A stretch of DNA of 64,000 bases, taken from the NCBI RefSeq assembly GCF_014697425.1, contig NZ_JACJRU010000001.1, forward strand, positions 588,678-652,677, in the 5' to 3' direction. Within the stretch, counting starts at the first letter, position 1; each line of letters starts with the position of its first letter. Positions 29,894 to 39,252 of this stretch are shown piece by piece. Under the pieces are notes generated by a model. The model did no database searches. It saw nothing but the letters and a program-made list of their open reading frames with translations, and was not told the DNA's origin. A program made the position numbers and the translations under genes. Source of the stretch: Nostoc sp. FACHB-110 (lineage in GTDB: Bacteria > Cyanobacteriota > Cyanobacteriia > Cyanobacteriales > Nostocaceae).

Positions 29894-30086
29894 TACGGAA
29901 AGGAAAATGTTAAAGATTTCAACGCTTTTCTGTAGATGCTAGGGGACTAACGAGCAGTGAACTGCTCAGAAGTGATGCAAAATCGCAGCTACACGACCCA
30001 AAATCACCTGCGGGGGTGACTTTTGCAGGAAAGACACGTAGGTAAATTTTGTGGGTCTAGTAGCAATTTTGATTCGTTGAATTATT

Positions 30087-31025
30087 TTAAAGTTGGCTAA
30101 TGGCTTGGGCTATTGATTGCGAGACAAAGGGTAAAATTTCCCGGCTTTTGGCATTGGCTTTACCTTCAGTAAACACTATCAGTAGGTAAGGACGTTGATT
30201 GGGTATTTCAATATACGCGGCATCGTGGCGAACTTGACTTGTCCAGCCTGCTTTTGACCAAATTTGGGAATTTTGCGGCAGTCCACCACCCAAAAACCCG
30301 GTGATTTGGTCTTCTTCCACATCTTTGGGTAAATCTTCAGGGTTAATGCTGCGTTTAAGAATGTTCATCATAGACTGCGATCGCCCACTCGCAACGGCGA
30401 CACCGCCGACGATACTATGTAATAAACGCGCGATCGCGTTGGTCGTTAACATATTGCGATTCTCGAACATCTCGCCATAAAATGCCCGTTCTCGCCCATA
30501 AGGGCCATCACCCCAAGTTTTTTGACAAACGTTAATTGTCTCCATCTCATCCCAACCCAAAGATTGGTAGTAACGGTTTACAATATGTCGCTGTTGCTTC
30601 CAAGTTTCAAATGGCCCTGGCGGTAACTCTGGCCCTGATGTCGTACCAGTCAAAATATCTACAATTAAACTTGTCGCATCGTTACTAGAATCAACTATCA
30701 TATCGCCCAAGGCGCGTTCCAATTCTTTAGAAGCTTGGATCATGCCTTTTTCTAACCACTCGTGAACTGCCACCAAGTAAAATAACTTAACCACACTCGC
30801 GGGGTAAATTCGCTCAACGCCGCGATAAGTAAATCCCCGAACTGGGTGATTCCAAAAGGCATCTGGAGTTAAAGCACCACCAGTATTTACGGGTACAGGC
30901 GGATCATACACAATCCAAGTCAGGGCAATTTGATTACGGGCTAAGGTCGGAAAGGTTGCCCAAGTTGCTTCTAAAATGCCATTACCGAGATTTTCTAGTT
31001 GTTCGTCTTTTTTGAAGAAAACCAT
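30087..31025 (-). CDS. Serine hydrolase of the class A beta-lactamase fold
   Basis: A 312-residue protein starting at ATG 31025 (MVFFKKDEQL). The serine-acylase motifs are visible: S77-V-V-K80 in IYPASVVKLFYL, S-S-N at 113-115 in VDSSNDATS, and KAG in the place of KTG (IWSKAGWTSQVRHDAAYIE). This matches beta-lactamase2-type cyanobacterial proteins, more probably peptidoglycan-related or of unknown substrate than antibiotic resistance. No signal peptide is present. The KAG change removes the usual threonine of the third motif. Divergent from an NlpC/P60 gene, with 6 nt between start codons. Confidence 0.82.
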   Translation of the reverse strand: MVFFKKDEQLENLGNGILEATWATFPTLARNQIALTWIVYDPPVPVNTGGALTPDAFWNHPVRGFTYRGVERIYPASVVKLFYLVAVHEWLEKGMIQASKELERALGDMIVDSSNDATSLIVDILTGTTSGPELPPGPFETWKQQRHIVNRYYQSLGWDEMETINVCQKTWGDGPYGRERAFYGEMFENRNMLTTNAIARLLHSIVGGVAVASGRSQSMMNILKRSINPEDLPKDVEEDQITGFLGGGLPQNSQIWSKAGWTSQVRHDAAYIEIPNQRPYLLIVFTEGKANAKSREILPFVSQSIAQAISQL

Positions 31026-31031
31026 TGAATA

Positions 31032-31736
31032 ATGCTCTCTAATCCAGAATCCCAAATCTTCAATTTGACCGAGGATGAATATCAGTGTCTTGCTGACCTC
31101 AATTTATATGATTCGCCTGAATGCACCCGCTTGGCAACTCAAGCCGCCAATGGGCGACATTTACAGGTAACATCAAATCATCAAGATGCCGCAGTTGAGG
31201 TGTATTTGTGTGAGGATGATTATCCAGGGTGGGTATCTGTTGCCGATTTGGGTTTATTACAACCTGCTACTGTACCTTATCAAGCAGCAAGATGGTCGGA
31301 AGATGAGATTAAAAAACTTCTGCCACAGGTCATTGCCTTTACCCATCAAGCTATGCAGCAAGCTAACGAATATCTCTGGGGCGGGACGCTGGGGCCAAAT
31401 TATGATTGTTCCGGGTTGATGCAGGCGGCGTTTGCATCGGTAGGAATTTGGCTACCCAGGGATGCTTATCAGCAAGAAGCATTTTTGCCACCAATTGATA
31501 TTACCCAGTTGCAACCAGGGGATTTAGTTTTTTTTGGTACTCCCCAAAAAGCTACCCACGTTGGGCTGTATTTGGGGGAGAACGCTTACATCCATAGTTC
31601 GGGAAAAGCTCAAGGACGCAATGGGATTGGAATTGACGTTCTCTCGGAACAGGGAGATGAGGTCAGTCGGTCATATTACCAGCAGCTGCGAGGTGCTGGC
31701 AGAGTTGTACAAAGTTACGAACCACAGAGACGCTGA
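31032..31736 (+). CDS. NlpC/P60 family gamma-D-glutamyl peptidase (AvPCP-like)
   Basis: A 234-residue cell-wall endopeptidase with an N-terminal SH3b domain (about 1-90) and a C-terminal NlpC/P60 papain-like domain. The catalytic Cys126 is in NYDCSGLMQ, His176 in ATHVGLYLG and His188 in AYIHSSG; these are the same numbers as in the structurally known Anabaena/Nostoc enzyme, which cleaves between D-gamma-Glu and diaminopimelate in stem peptides. No signal peptide is seen. The last residues (YEPQRR and TGA) lie in a dispersed GACGCAGAGAG-type repeat. It shares a 6-nt start-to-start gap with the divergent serine hydrolase. Confidence 0.93.
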   Translation: MLSNPESQIFNLTEDEYQCLADLNLYDSPECTRLATQAANGRHLQVTSNHQDAAVEVYLCEDDYPGWVSVADLGLLQPATVPYQAARWSEDEIKKLLPQVIAFTHQAMQQANEYLWGGTLGPNYDCSGLMQAAFASVGIWLPRDAYQQEAFLPPIDITQLQPGDLVFFGTPQKATHVGLYLGENAYIHSSGKAQGRNGIGIDVLSEQGDEVSRSYYQQLRGAGRVVQSYEPQRR

Positions 31737-31777
31737 GGACGCAGAGAGTTATGAGGAGCGGGTTAATTAGGGAGAGA

Positions 31778-32767
31778 ATGGCACAGGAGGAGGATGAGGC
31801 GATTTCGGCAAATGTGCCGGATGTGTCGGTAGTTGTACCCATCCGCGATGAAGTGGAAAGTTTACCTTTGTTGTTAGAGGCGATCGCTACAACATTATCA
31901 GAAAATCACATTAGTTATGAAATCATCTGTGTTGATGATGGTTCTACTGATGGTTCGGCAGAATTTCTCAAAACACAAGCGCAAAGCCGCAGTGATTTAA
32001 AAGCGGTGATTTTGCGGCGCAATTACGGGCAAACGGCAGCGATGTCTGCTGGGTTTAACTATGCAGTTGGCAAAGCAATTGTGACCTTAGATGCTGATTT
32101 GCAAAATGATCCGGCTGATATTCCGATGTTATTGGCAAAGCTGGATGAAGGTTACGATTTAGTCAGTGGCTGGCGGCAAAAACGCCAAGATGGCGCGGTC
32201 AATCGTCTGTTACCATCTAAAATTGCTAATTGGCTAATTCGGCGAACAACTAGCGTTTATATTCATGATTATGGCTGTTCTTTAAAGGCCTATCGTTCAG
32301 AATTAGTGGCAGATATGCACCTCTATGGCGAATTGCATCGATTTTTACCAGCGCTGGCTTATATTGAAGGGGCAAGAATTACCGAAATGCCAGTGCGTCA
32401 CCATGCTAGGCGGTTTGGTCGGAGTAAGTACGGCATCTCCCGCACTTTTCGGGTGTTAATGGATTTGTTAACAATTTTGTTTATGAAAAAATTCCTCACC
32501 CGCCCGATGCATGTTTTTGGGTTGTTGGGTTTGACTTCAATGGTTTTGGGCTTAGGAATTGGCATTTACTTGACTTTTATCAAGTTGGCAATGGGTGAGA
32601 TGATTGGTAATCGCCCTTTGTTAATTTTGGCAGTTTTGCTACTAGTAACTGGTGTGCAATTATTTTGCTTTGGTTTGTTAGCTGAGTTGCTGATGCGTAC
32701 CTATCACGAATCCCAAGGTAGACCAATCTATCGTGTGCGCGAAGTCGTGACAAAAAAGCCTAACTAA
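31778..32767 (+). CDS. GT2 polyprenol-phosphate glycosyltransferase (DPM1/GtrB-like)
   Basis: A 329-residue membrane-associated glycosyltransferase, family GT2, starting at ATG 31778 after AGGGAG. The nucleotide-sugar site is VDDGSTDGS, the metal motif is LDADLQNDP, and the acceptor region shows DYGCSLKAYR and RFGRSKYGISRTF, typical of dolichol- or undecaprenyl-phosphate mannosyl/glucosyltransferases. Two C-terminal membrane helices complete the fold. It would charge a lipid carrier with one sugar for cell-envelope glycans. The partner that uses the sugar is not next to it. Confidence 0.9.
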   Translation: MAQEEDEAISANVPDVSVVVPIRDEVESLPLLLEAIATTLSENHISYEIICVDDGSTDGSAEFLKTQAQSRSDLKAVILRRNYGQTAAMSAGFNYAVGKAIVTLDADLQNDPADIPMLLAKLDEGYDLVSGWRQKRQDGAVNRLLPSKIANWLIRRTTSVYIHDYGCSLKAYRSELVADMHLYGELHRFLPALAYIEGARITEMPVRHHARRFGRSKYGISRTFRVLMDLLTILFMKKFLTRPMHVFGLLGLTSMVLGLGIGIYLTFIKLAMGEMIGNRPLLILAVLLLVTGVQLFCFGLLAELLMRTYHESQGRPIYRVREVVTKKPN

Positions 32768-32774
32768 CTAATCA

Positions 32775-32846
32775 GGGAACAGGCAAAGCATGAAAGAATC
32801 AGACCCGAAGAATATGGTTTGCCTGCCCCTAATTTTAATTATGGGG
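32775..32846. repeat. GGGAACAGG plus CCCC/GGGG hairpin element, copy 1
   Basis: GGGAACAGG (32775-32783) is followed by a 21-nt hairpin CCCC-TAA...TTA-GGGG (32826-32846). The same pair of parts appears after the gene ending at 60176 (60179-60187 and 60193-60213), there in the reverse-complement hairpin. Possible dispersed element that acts as transcript end. Confidence 0.5.
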
Positions 32847-33038
32847 ATTTCTCTATTGTCTTTTAAGGCCGATTCCACATTCAGAAATTTGGAGAAATAG
32901 TCAAACATACTACCTAGCAGTGGTAGATTAATACAGAGTTACTCTCAAAAATCTCAATTTGAGCCAATAGTCAAAAAGAAAAATATTTATATTTAACGCC
33001 AATTTTTCTAAATTACTACTAATATCGGCTTCCTGCTC

Positions 33039-35747
33039 ATGCGAATTGCTAAACAGCGCCGTCGCTTACTTATCTTAATTTTTTCGGCTTTATTAGGGTT
33101 ACTATCTAGTTTCACGATTCCAGCTTGGTCAAATTATCCCCAGCGACAAGCTGCGAATACAGGAACTAGTGCCTTAGAACTAGCAAGAGAAGGACAACAA
33201 CGCTACAATGCCGGCGAAGTAGAAGCAGCAGCCAAGTTATGGCAAGCGGCGGCGGCAGCTTATGAGAAAATAGGCGATCAGGAAGGTATGAATAAAAGCC
33301 TGATCAACCAATCTCAGGCTTTGCAAGATTTAGGGCTATATCCCAAAGCTTGCAAAACTTTACTCCAGGCTTTTGCAATTGCCAATCCTGATTGTAGTTC
33401 CACTCAAATCACCCAACTGCGCGACACCTTAGCAAAACAGCAAAATTCCCTTACTCTCGTTCAAGCCATTGGCTTGCGTAGCTTAGGAGATGTTTTACGC
33501 CGCCAAGGTTTATTGCAAAAATCTCAAGAAATTTTACAATTAAGTCTGTCATCCATACCCGAATCACCAGAAAAAAGTGCTGTGCTGCTAAGTTTAGGCA
33601 ACACCGAACGCACTTTGGGTAATCAAACTCGCGATCGCTGGGATTATGATGTAGTCACAGAAATTATTGACGCTAAATCTGTAACCGATGCCCTAGCACC
33701 ATATCAAAAAGCTATTAACTACTATAACCAAGCTACACAAATCACATCAGCACCAATAATTCCACAAATTCAAGCGCGACTAAATCACTTTCAACTATTA
33801 CTAGAAACACAAAAATGGTGGCGTGAACAAACTAATCGGCGCATTGCTTCTTGGACGAGATTTCGGGAATCTAAATTAATTCAACGAGCTAAAGAATTTT
33901 TGGCGCAGTTAGATTTGCAGTTAAATCAAGATGCCGAATTATTGCAAAGTCAAATTGCACCACAATTAGGGAGTTTAAATCCTAGCCGCGCTGCCATTTA
34001 TGCTCAAATTAACTTTGCCGAATCTTTATTACAAAGTAAGCAAATAGACAAAGTTGAACCTATCTTAAACAATGCCTGGCAACAAGCACAAACTATCCAA
34101 GATAAACGTGCTGAGACATACATCTTAGGATATCTAGGCAAACTGTATGCTCAACAAAACAATTTAACCCAAGCCACCCAGGTAACGCGAAAAGCATTGA
34201 TATTGGCTCAAGAACAAAATATTAATGGGGATGCGAGAGAAATTACATATTTGTGGCAATCTCAGCTAGGAAATTTATTACGTAAACAAACAGATTTTAA
34301 AGGTGCGATCGCAGCTTATTCTGCTGCTTTTAATACTCTTCAATCTCTGCGTAGCGATTTAAATGCTAACAATCAGGATGTGCAGTTTGACTTTTTACAA
34401 GAAGTTAAACCTGTCTATATAGAGTTAGTAGATTTGCTTTTATCATCCAATATTAGTGATGAAGAATTAAATTCTATCATTATCTCCAATCCGAACTTTA
34501 AACATCAAAAATCGCCAGCAACAAAACCTCAAAATCGTCTCGAGTTAGCCCGACAAGTCATAGAGTCTTTGCAATTAGCCGAACTGGATAACTTCTTTCA
34601 AGACCCTTGTTCGGAAGCCACAAATGTCTCAGTCCAAATTGATAATATTGATTCTCGTGCTGCCGTTATATATCCTATTGTTTTGCCAGACCGCTTAGAA
34701 GTGATTCTTTCTTTATCAGGTAAACCTTTACAGGAAGTGGTGATTCCGGTTAACGAAAAATCAGTTAATGAGACACTCGATCAACTCTATGATTATTTAG
34801 ATAATGTTACTATCAACAATTCTGCACGGAATATTTTATCTACTTCTAACCCCAATCCTCGAGAATTGCGAGATAATCTGCAAATATTATTACCAATTTT
34901 TAACCAAGTTTATAATTGGCTAATTTTACCTTTTGAACCACAGTTAGAAAATAGCCAAATTAAGAGATTAGTATTTGTCTTAAACGGCAGATTCCAAAGA
35001 GTGCCAATACCCGCACTATATGATGGTAAACAATATTTAATTGAAAAATATAGTGTGGCATTAGTGCCTAGCTTGCAACTAATTCAACCGCAAAAATTAG
35101 CCAGAAAACCACTTAAAGTTTTAGCGGCTGGAGTCAGCGAACAAATTCAAGTAGGAGAAGCATTTTTCGCCGCCTTAATTAATGTACCGAATGAGTTAGC
35201 TCAAATTAAAGCAACTTTTCCGGCTTCGCAAAAGCTACTTAATCAACAGTTTACGGCTAAAACTATTCAAAAAGAATTGAAATTGAATTTCCCGGTAATT
35301 CATTTAGCCACACATGGGCTATTTAGTTCTAATCCTGAAAAGAATTTTATTATTACCGGCGATGGTAAAAGTATCAGTATTAATGAGTTAAGTGCTTTGT
35401 TAAAAGAACCAGGTACAACTATAGAATTGTTGGTACTTAGTGCTTGTGAAACCGCCACAGGTGATGAACGGGCTGTTTTAGGCTTGGCGGGAGTAGCAGT
35501 ACGTTCCGGTGCGCGTAGCACTCTTGCAACTTTGTGGCCAGTGGGAGATGCTTCCACCGCTCAATTTATGGGTGAATTTTACGAAAATCTGAAACTATCA
35601 GGCAGCACGCAAGCTGATGCTTTAAGAAAAGCTCAAGTCTCGCTCTTAGAATCTTTGAAGACAAATCCTCCTTTTCCAGAGTTGCAAAATTTACCACCCC
35701 ATCCTTATTATTGGTCGCCTTATGTTTTGGTAGGAAACTGGCAATAG
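33039..35747 (+). CDS. Secreted TPR-CHAT (caspase-like) protein
   Basis: A 902-residue protein: an N-terminal signal segment (about 9-30), TPR repeats from about 43 to 440 (LAREGQQRYNAGEVEAAAKL, AYEKIGDQEGMNKSLINQSQ, ETYILGYLGKLYAQQNNL, FKGAIAAYSAAFNTL), and a C-terminal CHAT domain (about 560-902). The presumed catalytic dyad is His759 (VIHLATHGLFSS) and Cys803 (LVLSACETATGD), followed by GLAGVAVRSGARSTLATLWPVGDAS. TPR-CHAT proteins are expanded in multicellular cyanobacteria and are suspected proteases in signalling or death; the closest known active relative is separase-like. A putative export signal is unusual for a death protease and speaks for a periplasmic role. Confidence 0.9.
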   Translation: MRIAKQRRRLLILIFSALLGLLSSFTIPAWSNYPQRQAANTGTSALELAREGQQRYNAGEVEAAAKLWQAAAAAYEKIGDQEGMNKSLINQSQALQDLGLYPKACKTLLQAFAIANPDCSSTQITQLRDTLAKQQNSLTLVQAIGLRSLGDVLRRQGLLQKSQEILQLSLSSIPESPEKSAVLLSLGNTERTLGNQTRDRWDYDVVTEIIDAKSVTDALAPYQKAINYYNQATQITSAPIIPQIQARLNHFQLLLETQKWWREQTNRRIASWTRFRESKLIQRAKEFLAQLDLQLNQDAELLQSQIAPQLGSLNPSRAAIYAQINFAESLLQSKQIDKVEPILNNAWQQAQTIQDKRAETYILGYLGKLYAQQNNLTQATQVTRKALILAQEQNINGDAREITYLWQSQLGNLLRKQTDFKGAIAAYSAAFNTLQSLRSDLNANNQDVQFDFLQEVKPVYIELVDLLLSSNISDEELNSIIISNPNFKHQKSPATKPQNRLELARQVIESLQLAELDNFFQDPCSEATNVSVQIDNIDSRAAVIYPIVLPDRLEVILSLSGKPLQEVVIPVNEKSVNETLDQLYDYLDNVTINNSARNILSTSNPNPRELRDNLQILLPIFNQVYNWLILPFEPQLENSQIKRLVFVLNGRFQRVPIPALYDGKQYLIEKYSVALVPSLQLIQPQKLARKPLKVLAAGVSEQIQVGEAFFAALINVPNELAQIKATFPASQKLLNQQFTAKTIQKELKLNFPVIHLATHGLFSSNPEKNFIITGDGKSISINELSALLKEPGTTIELLVLSACETATGDERAVLGLAGVAVRSGARSTLATLWPVGDASTAQFMGEFYENLKLSGSTQADALRKAQVSLLESLKTNPPFPELQNLPPHPYYWSPYVLVGNWQ

Positions 35748-35904
35748 GAAGTTAAATGTTATTGCTGATTTGCCAAACTTTATTGTTATCAATTTATTGA
35801 CAAACTAGACAATATATGTGCTAGTGAAAAAATAACTAAAATAAGGTACGCTTTTTACCCACAAGGAACTGCATACAATTTTTGCAGTTAAGCTGAGGGG
35901 AAAT

Positions 35905-36765
35905 ATGAAGTTAATTAGAATATTAGAGAATCAACCTAAATTCTTATCAATATTTCTCAGCATTTTATTAACCGCTATTATTGGTTTGATTGATTATTAC
36001 ATACCGCCAGAAATCTCTGTAGCAATATTTTACTTAATTCCGATTGGGATTGCCACATGGTTTTCCGATCAGTGTTCAGGGATAACCATATCAATTATTA
36101 GTGCGATTACAAATTTAATTGTCTATCCAAAATCAAATATTCACTATTTACATCCTTTAGTACCTTATTGGAATACAATTGTCATTTTAGTATTTTTTTT
36201 ATTTACCAATTTTTTGCTGACTCAACAAAAAACTATCTTAAAAAATTTAGAAAACTTAGCTAGAACTGATGCTTTAACCGGGCTAAATAATAGGTTGTTT
36301 TTTTTAGATTTAGCCAATCTGGAAATTCATAAATCTTTAAGACATAAAGAGCCTTTGACGATTGCATATTTTGATATAGATAATTTTAAAACAGTTAACG
36401 ATCAGTTTGGACATGTTGTTGGCGATCGCCTGCTGTGTTCTGTGGCTGATACTGCTAAAAATAATCTCCGGAAAATAGATATAATTGCCAGAATTGGCGG
36501 CGATGAATTTGCCATTTTACTACCGCGCACTGATTATGATGCCGCAGAAGTAGTATTACATAGATTAAAAAATACGCTGACAGGTTCTATGGAACAACAA
36601 AATTGGCCTGTATCTTTTAGTATGGGCGCAATTACTTTTTTGAAACCACCCACATCAGTCAGTCAAATGATAGAGAAGGCAGATGATTTGATGTATAGTG
36701 CTAAGAAAAAAGGTAAAAATTTATTACATCATGAACTTTCCACCAACTTAGTGGATGAAAGTTAA
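35905..36765 (+). CDS. Membrane diguanylate cyclase (GGDEF)
   Basis: A 286-residue protein with three or four N-terminal membrane helices (residues about 12-105, YYIPPEISVAIFYLIPIGIA) and a C-terminal GGDEF domain that makes cyclic di-GMP. The active site GGDEF is at 198-202, the metal site is FDIDNFKTVND, and the product-inhibition site R189-x-x-D192 lies exactly five residues before GGDEF, so feedback inhibition is expected. No EAL domain is fused. The N-terminus matches the small sensory membrane module seen before many cyanobacterial GGDEF domains. The DUF1838 gene follows 21 nt later and may be cotranscribed. Confidence 0.93.
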   Translation: MKLIRILENQPKFLSIFLSILLTAIIGLIDYYIPPEISVAIFYLIPIGIATWFSDQCSGITISIISAITNLIVYPKSNIHYLHPLVPYWNTIVILVFFLFTNFLLTQQKTILKNLENLARTDALTGLNNRLFFLDLANLEIHKSLRHKEPLTIAYFDIDNFKTVNDQFGHVVGDRLLCSVADTAKNNLRKIDIIARIGGDEFAILLPRTDYDAAEVVLHRLKNTLTGSMEQQNWPVSFSMGAITFLKPPTSVSQMIEKADDLMYSAKKKGKNLLHHELSTNLVDES

Positions 36766-36786
36766 TTATTGGTCAGGAGATATCAG

Positions 36787-37599
36787 ATGGGGTCACAAGT
36801 CCAAGAATTAGATGCTCAATGCTGGGTAAAAACTCGTTCTTCCCTTGAGCCTAGCGAATCTACTTTTTTAACTTGGAAAGGTAAAATTTATAGTTTTGTG
36901 CCAGGTGAGAAAAGAAAACTATTATTTAAAATGCTGGGTGTCAGTGTCAGTAGATGTATTCCGATAGAAGCAGGTAGTTGGGATTTTACCTCTAGGGAAT
37001 TGACTTATTATTTACATCCAGAAACAGAAGAGATTTTGCCAAAGTGGGAAAATCCTTGGACTGGAGAAATTGTCCCTGTACTTCACGTAGCTAATAATCC
37101 CGTGCAAGGTCATTTTCAAGGTAAATTTCCGGCACAAGTTGAAGGCGATAGTACAACTTTTGTCTTTGATATTTTTCCTACATATCCAAACCCTTTGGCG
37201 GAAGATCCAAAATTTCGTGAATATAGTCCTTTTACAACTTATCAAGCGGCGGAATTATTTAAATTAACCGTTCCCACCGCAGATTTATTTAATACTGAAT
37301 TAACCTCAGTTTCGCAACTGAGGTTAAGTTGGGATCGCATTGGTCAGTGGTTGCCGTGGATGAAAATGAGCGATCGCCCTGGTAATTTGATTTATAGTGC
37401 TTATGGGAGTAAAGTTGCTGGTTTCAACCAATTACCGCCACTACTCCAAGAGGAAATTAATCACCGCGTTCCTTTATATAAGCAAGCACCAAAAGCATTT
37501 ATCGATGGGGAAGATATGACTTCTTGGCTGTACTTTCAGCAGAATTTTGATGCTTACTTAGCTGGGGAAATTTTTCCCCTCCCCGCAGCCGAAGATTAA
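36787..37599 (+). CDS. DUF1838 family protein
   Basis: A 270-residue protein starting at ATG 36787, with AGGAG 8 nt upstream (36774-36778). The family pattern is present: FLTWKGKIYSFVPGEKRKLL, LTYYLHPETEEILPKWENPW, TGEIVPVLHVANNPVQGHF, and LRLSWDRIGQWLPWMKMSDR. DUF1838 proteins have a beta-rich lipocalin-like character and no proven function. Its stop overlaps the stop of the convergent pentapeptide gene (TTAA at 37596-37599 serves both). Confidence 0.8.
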   Translation: MGSQVQELDAQCWVKTRSSLEPSESTFLTWKGKIYSFVPGEKRKLLFKMLGVSVSRCIPIEAGSWDFTSRELTYYLHPETEEILPKWENPWTGEIVPVLHVANNPVQGHFQGKFPAQVEGDSTTFVFDIFPTYPNPLAEDPKFREYSPFTTYQAAELFKLTVPTADLFNTELTSVSQLRLSWDRIGQWLPWMKMSDRPGNLIYSAYGSKVAGFNQLPPLLQEEINHRVPLYKQAPKAFIDGEDMTSWLYFQQNFDAYLAGEIFPLPAAED

Positions 37600-37964
37600 A
37601 ACTTCCGCATTTTATAGCTAACTGGGTCAAAACCTCGAGAAAAGCGCGTGCTGTCATCATAATAAGCCCCAGTTAAATCTGCGCCATAGAACTTGGCAAA
37701 GTTGAGTTTTGCTCCGCGCAAATTTGCGTCTTTCAATTTCACCCCAGACAAATTCGCTCTGGTTAAATTCGCTTTTGCAAGGTTAGCCTGACTTAAGTCT
37801 GCTCCCCAAAGTTTAGCTTTAGCGAGGTTAGCTCCACTCAAGTCTGCTCCCCATAAATTAATTCCTGGTAAATAAGCAGCAATTAACTTAACCCTAGCTA
37901 AATTAGCGGCGGGAAAATACCTTTCTCCGGCGGAGTAAAGTTGTTGTAATTGTTCAGCATCCAT
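37596..37964 (-). CDS. Pentapeptide-repeat protein
   Basis: A 122-residue protein from ATG 37964 (MDAEQLQQLYSAGERYFPAA). From about residue 20 it consists of A(D/N)LxX pentapeptides (LWGADLSGANLAKAKLWGAD, LSQANLAKANLTRANL, LKDANLRGAKLNFAKFYGAD), which fold into a right-handed quadrilateral beta helix. No function can be assigned. It overlaps the upstream gene by 11 nt, which suggests translational coupling. Confidence 0.88.
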   Translation of the reverse strand: MDAEQLQQLYSAGERYFPAANLARVKLIAAYLPGINLWGADLSGANLAKAKLWGADLSQANLAKANLTRANLSGVKLKDANLRGAKLNFAKFYGADLTGAYYDDSTRFSRGFDPVSYKMRKF

Positions 37965-38268
37965 GAGTGACGTTAGCTTTCTGCAATAATTGAGAAGTAA
38001 TATGTTCCCATTCCTGCTGGAGTTCGCCAATAAACTCCGACTGACTGCTACGGTGATACCAATAACGTGCATTATTTATATCGCCTTCTTTGCGATGCAG
38101 GTAAGCATGAACCCAAGCACTATCAGCATCGCTGAGACTTTGGACAATTTCATGAGCTTGATGCCAATTACCTTTTTTGTCATACCATAAGGCTTGTAGT
38201 GGTTTTGATAAGGTTTGCGGACACTGACCCAGTTTATCGATTAATCGCAGGAATTCTTGTACATTCAC
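37954..38268 (-). CDS. Small hypothetical protein, TPR-like
   Basis: A 104-residue helical protein starting at GTG 38268 (VNVQEFLRLIDKLGQCP); a TTG at 38316 is also possible but less convincing. The pair HQAHEIVQSLSDADSAWVHA and HRKEGDINNARYWYHRSSQS resembles a single TPR-type hairpin. Known as a short conserved cyanobacterial type, but no function is recognised. Its end overlaps the start of the pentapeptide gene, so the two probably form one operon. Confidence 0.65.
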   Translation of the reverse strand: MNVQEFLRLIDKLGQCPQTLSKPLQALWYDKKGNWHQAHEIVQSLSDADSAWVHAYLHRKEGDINNARYWYHRSSQSEFIGELQQEWEHITSQLLQKANVTHGC

Positions 38269-38341
38269 GATCGCTATCCCACAACTGATATTTTTAAGAT
38301 ACTGCGTGGTAGGCAAAGGTGCGATCGTGCTTAAGATATTT

Positions 38342-39112
38342 TTATTCTGTAGCCGCTAACTCTTCTTTCTCTTCCGCTAACAGCGATGTTTCACCCGCAG
38401 GTTCCACATCTACAACGGGTACAGTTTTCACCAGATAGGGTTTAATAATCATACTCACCCCTGTTCCCCAAGCGATCGCCACCATCCAACCAGCAATAAT
38501 ATCACTGGGAAAGTGAACACCTAAATATAGACGTGTCCACGCAATAGCTAACATATATAAGCTACCAAAAATTAGTGCCGCCCAACGCCAGGAACTCCGC
38601 CAAGCTAATACTAATAAAATCACAGCCAAAGTTGTACTCGTCATCGCATGACCACTAGGAAAAGCAAAATCTAACTCTGGTGCGAGAGATTTCCATAAAT
38701 CTGGGCGTAAGCGATGCCATAGTTCCTTAGCGGTGCGATTGATAAAGGCACTGCCAGATGCAGTGATGAGGAGGTAAACTAGCGATCGCCAATGTTTTTG
38801 CCAGATTAAAATGATGGCAATGGTTAATAAAATTGGCAACACAGTCCAAAACGAACCTAACTTAGTCAGCACCACCGCCACCGCATCTAATTGGGGGTTA
38901 GCTGTAGAGTGAACTGCCAAAAGCACTGGCACATCCCAAGGAAAGCCAGCTTGATATTGCCAAACCTGGGTAGCAAGGATTTGAAATATCTGCAATGGTA
39001 AATATATAGCAGCAAATAATAACAAAAGCGATCGCCAACGGGCAACCAGCAGATTTTTGATAAAAGAAACCAGTGACTTACTCTGAGTAGGAGATGTTTT
39101 CTCTGCTTCCAT
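38342..39112 (-). CDS. PAP2-family membrane phosphatase
   Basis: A 256-residue membrane protein with about six helices. The three PAP2 motifs are present: KELWHRLRP, the central PSGHAMTSTT and TRLYLGVHFPSDIIAGW (Arg-x5-His-x3-Asp). Such enzymes remove phosphate from lipid phosphates such as phosphatidate or undecaprenyl diphosphate. The C-terminus ends in a Glu-rich tail. Start ATG 39112. Confidence 0.92.
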   Translation of the reverse strand: MEAEKTSPTQSKSLVSFIKNLLVARWRSLLLLFAAIYLPLQIFQILATQVWQYQAGFPWDVPVLLAVHSTANPQLDAVAVVLTKLGSFWTVLPILLTIAIILIWQKHWRSLVYLLITASGSAFINRTAKELWHRLRPDLWKSLAPELDFAFPSGHAMTSTTLAVILLVLAWRSSWRWAALIFGSLYMLAIAWTRLYLGVHFPSDIIAGWMVAIAWGTGVSMIIKPYLVKTVPVVDVEPAGETSLLAEEKEELAATE

Positions 39113-39199
39113 ATCAATTTTTGTGTTTTGTACAAGAAATGACCAACCTTTTCAAGATTACTGAGTTGAAAGTGCTGAGTACAATTAATTTTGCTTTTT

Positions 39200-39240
39200 A
39201 CTCAGCACGGGCTAAACGCCCCGCTACCGCTAACAGCACT
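39200..39240 (+). repeat. Dispersed 41-bp repeat, copy 2
   Basis: Identical over all 41 bases to 7514-7554; here extended by CAGCACTCAGCACT heptamers toward the hisD stop. Lies between the PAP2 and hisD genes. Confidence 0.9.
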
Positions 39241-39252
39241 CAGCACTCAGCA

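Noticed and set aside
30087..31025. Antibiotic-resistance beta-lactamase
   Set aside because: It has the serine-acylase fold, but KAG replaces KTG, there is no signal peptide and the context is cell-wall housekeeping, so a resistance role is not supported.
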